DNA of 18,793 nucleotides. It comes from an uncultured Collinsella sp. GTDB taxonomy: Bacteria > Actinomycetota > Coriobacteriia > Coriobacteriales > Coriobacteriaceae. The first letter of the stretch is position 1. Every line of letters begins with the position of its first letter. The notes beneath the pieces are model-generated. The model was not told the origin of the DNA. It did not search any database and saw nothing but the letters and a program-made list of their open reading frames with translations. The stretch lies in contig UQPI01000041.1 of NCBI GenBank assembly GCA_900542945.1, forward strand, positions 1-18,793, written 5' to 3'. A program made the position numbers and the translations under genes. Shown piece after piece: positions 7,654-12,817 of the stretch.

Positions 7654-7699
7654 TTACGCTACGAAGAAGTAGACGAGGAAGGCAAGGGCCGCGATCCAC
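7654..7699 (-). pseudogene. 3' remnant of an AzgA-type permease gene
   Basis: These 46 bp align with 9718-9763, the last 14 codons plus stop of the intact purine permease gene, with three differences. All three are silent: both versions read W-I-A-A-L-A-F-L-V-Y-F-F-V-A-stop. Homology stops abruptly at 7699/9763. From about 7702 the sequence matches the 3' flank of the surface-protein genes, so this is the duplication junction. The fragment cannot make a protein alone. Its silent-only divergence hints that it derives from a once functional second permease gene, but three sites are few. Confidence 0.85.
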
Positions 7700-7720
7700 T
7701 CGTCCTGTGCGAAAAAGTGT

Positions 7721-9508
7721 TTACGAGCGCTTGCGGCTCGCCAGGGCGCCTGTGACGATGGTGGCCGTTCCTGCAAGGGCGGTCGCTATGATGGCCGCGC
7801 TCGAGGTGTCGCCGGTTGCGGCGAGGATGCCGGTGGTTTTGGCTCCCGTGGCTGCAACTGCAACGGTCTTGGTCGTCTTCGTGCCCTCGGACTTGGAACC
7901 CTCGGGCTTGGTCTCGCCGGACTTTTCCTCGGGTTTGATCTCCTCGGGAGGTACGGTGAGCGTGCTCTTGGCGACAGCGGCGTCATAGGGGGAGTCGATC
8001 GTGGCGTCGCCCGTGCCGATGGTTTGACCTGCCTCGTAGGAGATGCTGGGGCCATACTCTTCCTCGTAGCGATAGTTAATGATCTTGCCGCCTGCGGGCG
8101 TCTGGATGGGAGCGCCTTCGATCTCGATGGTGCCGATCGCCTTGCCGTCCTCGCTTATGGCAAGAGCGAAGATTGCCGCCGTGTCTCCCTCGGCCGTGAC
8201 CTTGCTGCGGACGATCGAGATACTCGCAGGCGTGATGCCCTCGTAGGTCTGGGCGAAGATACCGATGTTCAGACCCCTAGGCTCAGGAATGACCCCGCCG
8301 CTTTGGTCGTTGCTGTAGTGATCGGGGCCATCGCCACCGGTCTCGATATAGCGGGCTATAGCCTTAACAACGGAGTCGCTGATGTAGATGTGGCCGCCAG
8401 CGACGTTTGGCTGGTGGTTTCTGGTAGAGATTGCAACCGAGAATTTGCCTTCCGCGAACGCGTCCACGATGGAACCATTCTTGATGACGATGTCGTCCCC
8501 GTCAGTGATGAGGGCGATGGCCTGGCCGCCGCTCGCGCTTGTACGGACCGTCACGGTCGCGTGATCGAGCGTAACGCCCTTGTAGGCATAGACACCATAT
8601 TCAACACCGCTTGCGTCAAGGGAGGCGTTCGTGACCGCGAGACTACCCTCAGCGTCGACGGCAAGATCTCCCTGGGAGCTTGCCTTGACCTGGCTGCCGC
8701 CCGAGATGTCGATGTTGCCGTCAGCCCAAATCGCCGCTTCTTCTATCGAGCTTGCTTCTACCTTGCCACCGCCTTTGATGATCAGGTCACTGCCCGCGGC
8801 GACGCCGTAACCTTCGCCTCCTTTAGCGATCACTGTGCCAGAGGAATCGATGGTGGTCTTGCCCTTGGATTGGATGCCTTCGGTACCGCCCGTTGCATTC
8901 ACAGTGCCCGAGCCTGTGATAGAGAGGTCGCCCTTTGCCTCAATTCCGTCGGAAGAGGTGCTTGTGGTGTTCACAGTGCCTGGGCCAGAAATGGAGAGGT
9001 CGCCTGTGGACTTAATTGCATCGGCCTCGGCTGTCACATTGAGCTCATCCGTGCTATTCGAGCTCGTTATGTTCAACTCTGCTTTCTGGCTAGTGCCATC
9101 CTGCGCCTTGATGGCCGCTCCGGTGTAATCGGGCTCGGTTTTCACGGTGTTCCTGCCCTCGTAGGCAATGTTGAGCTTGCCTGCGGCCTGGATCGCACCG
9201 CCGTCATAGCCGTTGAGCTTCATATCGTCGGCGCCGTCCCAGCTCCAGGTGCCGGCGGCGTCTCCCGTGGGTCCCGCGGCCGCTTCGTGGCGGACGCCGC
9301 CAACGTCCACCCACTCGGCCGCGAGCGAGACGCTCGGCATGAGCAGCGAGCTCACCGTAAGCGCGCATACGGCGCCCACGACGATGCGGCGTGTCACGCG
9401 GCGCCAGCTGCCGTGTGCGAGCAGCGTGCGACGGCGCACGTCGGGCTCGACAAAATGGGCTCCAGAGGCTTTGTCAGTGCGCTTGGGGGTCGTGAACAAG
9501 GCGGCCAT
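7721..9508 (-). CDS. Sortase-anchored beta-helix surface protein (proximal paralogue)
   Basis: This 595-residue paralogue of the neighbouring surface protein has the same order of parts. It has a long basic N-region and signal peptide (core about 42-63, cleavage near Ala63/Ala64) and a GTWSWDGADD block at 86-95. The same number of 22-24-residue beta-helix coils runs through about 156-325. A region containing HIYISDSVVKAIARY follows, then a Pro/Glu/Lys-rich wall spanner (about 516-545), LAATGD at 562-567, a hydrophobic tail and RKRS. Signal and sorting regions are nearly identical between paralogues, but coil residues differ widely, as expected if exposed faces diversify. A second partial motif, VAATG, lies 11 residues before the sorting signal. 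The start is ATG 9508, with GGGAG upstream. It is anchored to the wall by inference; the ligand is unknown. Confidence 0.8.
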   Translation of the reverse strand: MAALFTTPKRTDKASGAHFVEPDVRRRTLLAHGSWRRVTRRIVVGAVCALTVSSLLMPSVSLAAEWVDVGGVRHEAAAGPTGDAAGTWSWDGADDMKLNGYDGGAIQAAGKLNIAYEGRNTVKTEPDYTGAAIKAQDGTSQKAELNITSSNSTDELNVTAEADAIKSTGDLSISGPGTVNTTSTSSDGIEAKGDLSITGSGTVNATGGTEGIQSKGKTTIDSSGTVIAKGGEGYGVAAGSDLIIKGGGKVEASSIEEAAIWADGNIDISGGSQVKASSQGDLAVDAEGSLAVTNASLDASGVEYGVYAYKGVTLDHATVTVRTSASGGQAIALITDGDDIVIKNGSIVDAFAEGKFSVAISTRNHQPNVAGGHIYISDSVVKAIARYIETGGDGPDHYSNDQSGGVIPEPRGLNIGIFAQTYEGITPASISIVRSKVTAEGDTAAIFALAISEDGKAIGTIEIEGAPIQTPAGGKIINYRYEEEYGPSISYEAGQTIGTGDATIDSPYDAAVAKSTLTVPPEEIKPEEKSGETKPEGSKSEGTKTTKTVAVAATGAKTTGILAATGDTSSAAIIATALAGTATIVTGALASRKRS

Positions 9509-9524
9509 GGTTACTCCCATCCTC

Positions 9525-9535
9525 ATAGGGCCTAT
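9525..9535. promoter_or_regulatory. Conserved leader dyad, proximal copy
   Basis: ATAGG-G-CCTAT, extending here to CATAGG-G-CCTATG (9524-9536), matches the dyad at 7466-7476 before the paralogue. It lies directly upstream of the ribosome binding site. Confidence 0.4.
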
Positions 9536-9566
9536 GCGATTACGCTCAGCATATCTGCAGGATGTA

Positions 9567-9598
9567 GCCGGCGGTAGTGCCGTTTGGAGGGCAAAATG
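9567..9598 (-). promoter_or_regulatory. 32-bp identical upstream block, proximal copy
   Basis: This block is identical to 7508-7539, in a non-coding region whose flanks have diverged. Its distance from the start codon is also the same (59-90 bp). That preservation suggests a shared promoter or regulator site for both surface-protein genes. Confidence 0.45.
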
Positions 9599-9655
9599 TC
9601 CAAAAATTCGGGGAGCAATACATCGCGCGCCCGTGTGTTGCCTGGCTTTAAAAGA

Positions 9656-9690
9656 AAAGCGCGGAGCCGCTCGATGCGACTCCGCGCTTT
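9656..9690 (-). terminator. Terminator of the purine permease gene
   Basis: AAAGCGCGGAG (9656-9666) pairs perfectly with CTCCGCGCTTT (9680-9690) over 11 bp. On the minus strand the stem is followed by TTCTTTTAAAG, giving a T-rich tail. It lies 27 bp after the permease stop and before the surface-protein leader. Confidence 0.88.
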
Positions 9691-9717
9691 GGTGTTTTGC
9701 TTTAGCAGACTATGCCG

Positions 9718-11028
9718 TTACGCCACGAAGAAGTAGACGAGGAAGGCGAGGGCTGCGATCCACATGAGCGGCTTGATCTTGGAGGCCTCGCCCTTAAAGA
9801 GCGCGACGACCACGTAGGCGATAAAGCCCAGACCGATGCCGGCAGAGATGGAGTAGGTGAAGGGCACGCCGGCGACAATCATGAACGCCGGGAAACCCTG
9901 CGACACGTCGGACCAGTCGATCTCGGAGGCCTCGCTCATCATGAGGTAGCCGACGTAGACCAGGGCACCGCAAGTGGCGGCGCTGGAAACGATGGAGACG
10001 ACGGGGGAGAAAAACGCGGCGAGGATAAACAGCACGCCGGTTGTGACGGAGGTGAGACCCGTGCGGCCACCGTCGGCAGCGCCAGAGGTGGACTCGACGA
10101 AGGTGGTGATGGAGGAGACGCCCATGAAACCGCCCACGGCAGCGGCGGCGGAGTCGACGATCAAGATCTCCTTGATGTTCTCGACGTTGCCGTCGTCGGT
10201 GAGGAACTCGCCCTGCTTGGCCACGGCCATCGCGGTGCCCATGGTGTCGAAGAAGTCACTCATGAGCAGCGAGAACGAGATGACGAGGAGCGCGGGGTCG
10301 GTAAGGACCTTGACGATGGCGGGCACGCCGCCGGCGTCGGCGATGGGGCCGCCGATGCTCGAGAAGTCGAGCGGGGCGATGATACCGGTCGGAGCCTGGG
10401 TCACACCCAGGGGGATGCCGGCGATAACGGCGACGATGATGCCGATGAGAAGCGAGCCCGGCACGTTGCGGGAAGCCAGGGCAACCGTCACGATGATGGA
10501 GATAATGCCGACGATAAAGGTGGGGGAGGTGATGTCGCCCAGGCCGACAAGCGTGCCAGCACCGGCGGTGATGATACCGGCGTCGCACAGGCCGATCATG
10601 GCGATGAACAGGCCCAAGCCAACCGAGATGGCGTGGCGCAGGACAACCGGGATGGCGTCCATGATGGCCTCGCGCAGGCCGCACAGGACGAGCAGCAAGA
10701 TGACGACGCCCTCAAGGAAGATGACGCTCATGGCCACGTGCCAGTCACCGCCGCAGACGGTGGTGGTGATTCCAGCGATCATCGCGTTGACGCCTAAGCC
10801 CGACGCGCAGGCGAGCGGTCGGTTGGCGAAGATGCCCATGCAGATGGTCATGATGCCGGCGCCCAGGCAGGTGGCGCAGGCGAGCGCTCCCGCATCGATG
10901 CCGGCGCCCGAGAGCACCGCGGGGTTGACGGCGATGATGTAGGCCATCGCCAGGAATGTTGTCAGTCCAGCGCGAAGTTCGGTCCCGATTGTGGACTTGC
11001 GCTCACTGACGTGAAAAAGTTCGTCCAT
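9718..11028 (-). CDS. Purine nucleobase permease (AzgA/PbuG family)
   Basis: This 436-residue polytopic membrane protein belongs to the AzgA-like branch of nucleobase transporters (PbuG, GhxP, AdeP). These import hypoxanthine, guanine or adenine by proton symport. Family landmarks are NPAVLSGAG at 35-43, the SGLGVNA stretch at 76-82, DFFDTMGT at 258-265, the region from Glu312 to GGRTGLTS at 320-327, and TYSISAGIGLGFIAY at 391-405 near the end. Length is typical. The start is ATG 11028, with AAAGGG five bases before it; an in-frame upstream codon at 11085 overlaps the promoter region. No purine riboswitch fold is recognisable in the leader. The gene's 3' end was copied into the neighbouring duplication. 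Exact base preference is undetermined. Confidence 0.88.
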   Translation of the reverse strand: MDELFHVSERKSTIGTELRAGLTTFLAMAYIIAVNPAVLSGAGIDAGALACATCLGAGIMTICMGIFANRPLACASGLGVNAMIAGITTTVCGGDWHVAMSVIFLEGVVILLLVLCGLREAIMDAIPVVLRHAISVGLGLFIAMIGLCDAGIITAGAGTLVGLGDITSPTFIVGIISIIVTVALASRNVPGSLLIGIIVAVIAGIPLGVTQAPTGIIAPLDFSSIGGPIADAGGVPAIVKVLTDPALLVISFSLLMSDFFDTMGTAMAVAKQGEFLTDDGNVENIKEILIVDSAAAAVGGFMGVSSITTFVESTSGAADGGRTGLTSVTTGVLFILAAFFSPVVSIVSSAATCGALVYVGYLMMSEASEIDWSDVSQGFPAFMIVAGVPFTYSISAGIGLGFIAYVVVALFKGEASKIKPLMWIAALAFLVYFFVA

Positions 11029-11083
11029 GCATACCCTTTCCTTGTTCGGCCCCGAGTTTAGGCCGATTGACACGAACTCTCCC

Positions 11084-11089
11084 ACTATA
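11084..11089 (-). promoter_or_regulatory. Candidate -10 box of the purine permease
   Basis: On the minus strand TATAGT lies 55 bp before the start codon. No convincing -35 hexamer is seen at 16-18 bp. The predicted leader contains a short hairpin, CGGCC (11047-11051) with GGCCG (11061-11065). Confidence 0.35.
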
Positions 11090-11182
11090 GCCCCTTTGCG
11101 ACGCTGTTGTTCCTCGCATGTTGATGTTCGGCGCTTTGTAGCAGACGGACGGTATTTTTCGCATGAAAATGTATGGGTACCG

Positions 11183-11188
11183 TATACT
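11183..11188 (+). promoter_or_regulatory. Candidate -10 box of the deformylase-like gene
   Basis: TATACT lies 33 bp before the start codon at 11222, in the divergent gap between the purine permease and this gene. No matching -35 box is obvious. Confidence 0.35.
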
Positions 11189-11221
11189 TAAGCGGTTACA
11201 ACGACCCCTATGGAGGAACGT

Positions 11222-11641
11222 ATGATTAAAGAGCTTTGCCACGACGAGGCTATCCTGTCCCAGCGTTGCGAGGTTGCGACCGTCGAGGACGAGTCGGTCG
11301 CTCAGGACCTGATCGATACCATCAAGTCGCTCGACGATGCCGGCTGCCTTGCCGCTAACCAGATTGGCGTTACCAAGAAGGTCTGCGTCTACCTGGACGA
11401 CGCCGGCGAGCCCCACGTGCTCTACAACCCCCGTCTGGTGTTTGGCCTGGGTGCCAGCAAGATGGAGGAGAGCTGCCTGACACACGAGGAGGTCACCAAG
11501 TCCACGCGCTACATCAAGTGCAAGGTTGCCTTTGACCAGATCGTCGACGGCAAGATGCGCGAGCGCAAGCAGGACTTCGTGGGCTTCGAGGCACAAATGA
11601 TCCAGCATATGATCGACCACTGTCTTGGAAAGTTGGTCTAA
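11222..11641 (+). CDS. Peptide deformylase homologue with altered active site
   Basis: This 139-residue protein belongs to the short peptide deformylase group common in gut anaerobes. Deformylases remove the formyl group from new polypeptides using Fe2+ held by one Cys and two His residues. Motif I is AANQIG with Gln47 in place. Motif II is ESCLT (metal ligand Cys85), where the family has EGCLS. Motif III is HMIDH at 129-133, where the family has HExDH. The metal ligands Cys85, His129 and His133 are therefore kept, but the catalytic Glu is Met130. Canonical deformylation is unlikely. The protein may be a degenerate or re-purposed homologue, and a standard def gene would be expected elsewhere. 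The start is ATG 11222, chosen because GGAGGA (11212-11217) precedes it; an ATG at 11210 lies before that site. Confidence 0.85.
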   Translation: MIKELCHDEAILSQRCEVATVEDESVAQDLIDTIKSLDDAGCLAANQIGVTKKVCVYLDDAGEPHVLYNPRLVFGLGASKMEESCLTHEEVTKSTRYIKCKVAFDQIVDGKMRERKQDFVGFEAQMIQHMIDHCLGKLV

Positions 11642-11674
11642 GGGGACCAAAGCACCGCACTTCGTCGTTTTTGT

Positions 11675-11713
11675 CCCGGGCGTGACATTGTTGTCATGTC
11701 CGGGCTTTTGTGT
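11675..11713 (+). terminator. Terminator after the deformylase-like gene
   Basis: CCCGGGCGTGACA (11675-11687) pairs with TGTCATGTCCGGG (11692-11704) over 13 bp, with two G-T wobbles and a TTGT loop. CTTTTGTGTTT follows as the tail. It ends the deformylase-like transcript about 35 bp after its stop. Confidence 0.85.
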
Positions 11714-11772
11714 TTAGCGCCTTTTTGTTTGGTGACAATAACCTTAGCAAGAACGTAAAGCTAGGAGGCGCT

Positions 11773-12738
11773 ATGTGTACGAGCATTCGATTTACCGATA
11801 ATTCTGGCCACATGTATCTGGGCCGCAACCTCGACTGGAGCTTTGACTACGGCCAACAGGTTCGCGTGATGCCGCGCGGGTTTCACATTCCGTATTCGTT
11901 TATCGACGATGCGTCGGCGGCACACGCGGTAATCGGCATGTGCATCGATTACAAGAACTATCCCATGTTTTTCGACTGTGGTAACGATGCGGGTCTGGCT
12001 GTGGCGGGGCTCAACTTTCCCGGCTATGCCGAGTATGCCGAGGGCCCTGTCGACGGCAAGAACAATATCGCGGCCTATGAGTTTCCCCTGTGGGTGGCAG
12101 CGACGTTCTCGACGGTCGATGAGGTCGAGGCCGCGCTGCGCGACACGGTGATTGTCGCCAAATCTGCCGGAGAGGGGCTGGGCGTGTCGCTGCTCCATTG
12201 GATTATCGGCGACAGCCAGCGCAGCATCGTGGTCGAGATGATGGCTGACGGCCTGCATGTATACGACAATCCGGTCGACACCCTTGCCAACCAGCCGACC
12301 TTCCCGTGGCACATGGAAAACCTGCGCACCTATATCACCGCCACAAGCGATTTTCCGCAGACGGCGACATGGCGTGGCGCCGAGCTTAAGCCCTATGGAG
12401 CCGGTGCCGGCATGCGCGGCATTCCGGGCGATTGCTATTCGCCGAGCCGTTTTGTAAAGGCGGCGTACCTCAACGCCAATTACCCGCAAAAAGACAGCGA
12501 GGCCGAAAACGTCGTCCGCATGTTCCGCTCGCTCGAAGGCGTGGCGATGATCGAGGGAGCGTCCAAGATGGGCGATGGCAAGTTCGAGAAGACCATCTAC
12601 ACCGGATGCTTTAGCGCGCGCACGGGCAATTATTACTACGCGACCTACGATGACCCGTCGATTCGCTATGTGAGCCTGATAGATGCCGAGGGTGCGAGCC
12701 CCGATAGGCTCGTGGTTCCTGAGCTGCGTCGCTCGTAG
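11773..12738 (+). CDS. bsh: Bile salt hydrolase (choloylglycine hydrolase family)
   Basis: This 321-residue N-terminal-nucleophile hydrolase cleaves the amide bond of glycine- or taurine-conjugated bile acids. Processing removes Met1 to expose Cys2 as nucleophile. The full active-site set is visible: Cys2, Arg18, Asp21, Asn81 in GLNFPGY, Asn173 in LANQPTFPWH and Arg226 in SPSRF. Asn at the 81/82 position favours bile salt hydrolase over penicillin V acylase, which usually has Tyr there. No signal peptide is present, as for most Gram-positive bile salt hydrolases. The start is ATG 11773, with AGGAGG at 11763-11768; an upstream in-frame ATG at 11710 would bury Cys2 and abolish maturation. It is a single-gene unit between two terminators, which suggests a gut habitat. 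No convincing promoter hexamers are seen. Confidence 0.92.
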   Translation: MCTSIRFTDNSGHMYLGRNLDWSFDYGQQVRVMPRGFHIPYSFIDDASAAHAVIGMCIDYKNYPMFFDCGNDAGLAVAGLNFPGYAEYAEGPVDGKNNIAAYEFPLWVAATFSTVDEVEAALRDTVIVAKSAGEGLGVSLLHWIIGDSQRSIVVEMMADGLHVYDNPVDTLANQPTFPWHMENLRTYITATSDFPQTATWRGAELKPYGAGAGMRGIPGDCYSPSRFVKAAYLNANYPQKDSEAENVVRMFRSLEGVAMIEGASKMGDGKFEKTIYTGCFSARTGNYYYATYDDPSIRYVSLIDAEGASPDRLVVPELRRS

Positions 12739-12761
12739 CCGATAGCTTCACTGCAATGCAA

Positions 12762-12797
12762 AGCGGCCCTGCATCTCCCGTGAGGTGCAGGGCCGCT
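12762..12797. terminator. Bidirectional terminator between bsh and kup
   Basis: AGCGGCCCTGCA (12762-12773) and TGCAGGGCCGCT (12786-12797) form a perfect 12-bp GC-rich stem between two convergent genes. The T tracts are poor on both sides (GTCGTT on plus, TTGCATT on minus). It is a terminator by position and stem strength more than by tail. Confidence 0.75.
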
Positions 12798-12817
12798 GTC
12801 GTTGATATGCGACGTCG

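Larger units (their letters stand above)
5675..7699 (-). repeat. Tandem duplication, distal copy
   Basis: This is the copy farther from the purine permease. In minus-strand order it contains 46 bp of permease 3' end (7654-7699), a terminator (7595-7627), the promoter/leader region, a surface-protein gene (5695-7449) and about 20 bp of 3' flank. Each part has a homologous counterpart in the same order in 7702-9763. The most similar parts are the leader, the signal-peptide region and the sorting signal. The central repeats have diverged. Confidence 0.85.
7702..9763 (-). repeat. Tandem duplication, proximal copy
   Basis: This copy adjoins the intact purine permease and includes its last 46 bp (9718-9763), a terminator (9656-9690), the leader, a surface-protein gene (7721-9508) and about 20 bp of 3' flank (7702-7720). 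It matches 5675-7699 part by part. The internal junction lies at 7699-7702, where permease-derived bases meet surface-protein 3' flank. Confidence 0.85.

Noticed and set aside
8024..9577. Long plus-strand open frame (517 codons) opposite the proximal surface-protein gene
   Set aside because: It is antisense to a gene with a signal peptide, repeats, sorting signal and ribosome site. The translation has no recognisable domain, and the open frame follows from high GC and repeated codons.
11029..11209. Purine riboswitch before the purine permease
   Set aside because: The conserved junction and loop sequences of purine riboswitches are not recognisable on the minus strand; only a short 5-bp hairpin is present.
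11633..11650. Small TTGGTC/GACCAA hairpin at the deformylase-like stop codon
   Set aside because: It has a six-bp stem with no T tract, and a much stronger terminator follows at 11675.
11773..12738. Penicillin V acylase instead of bile salt hydrolase
   Set aside because: The residue at the 81/82 position is Asn and not Tyr, and the other binding residues fit bile salt hydrolases. Only an assay would settle it fully.
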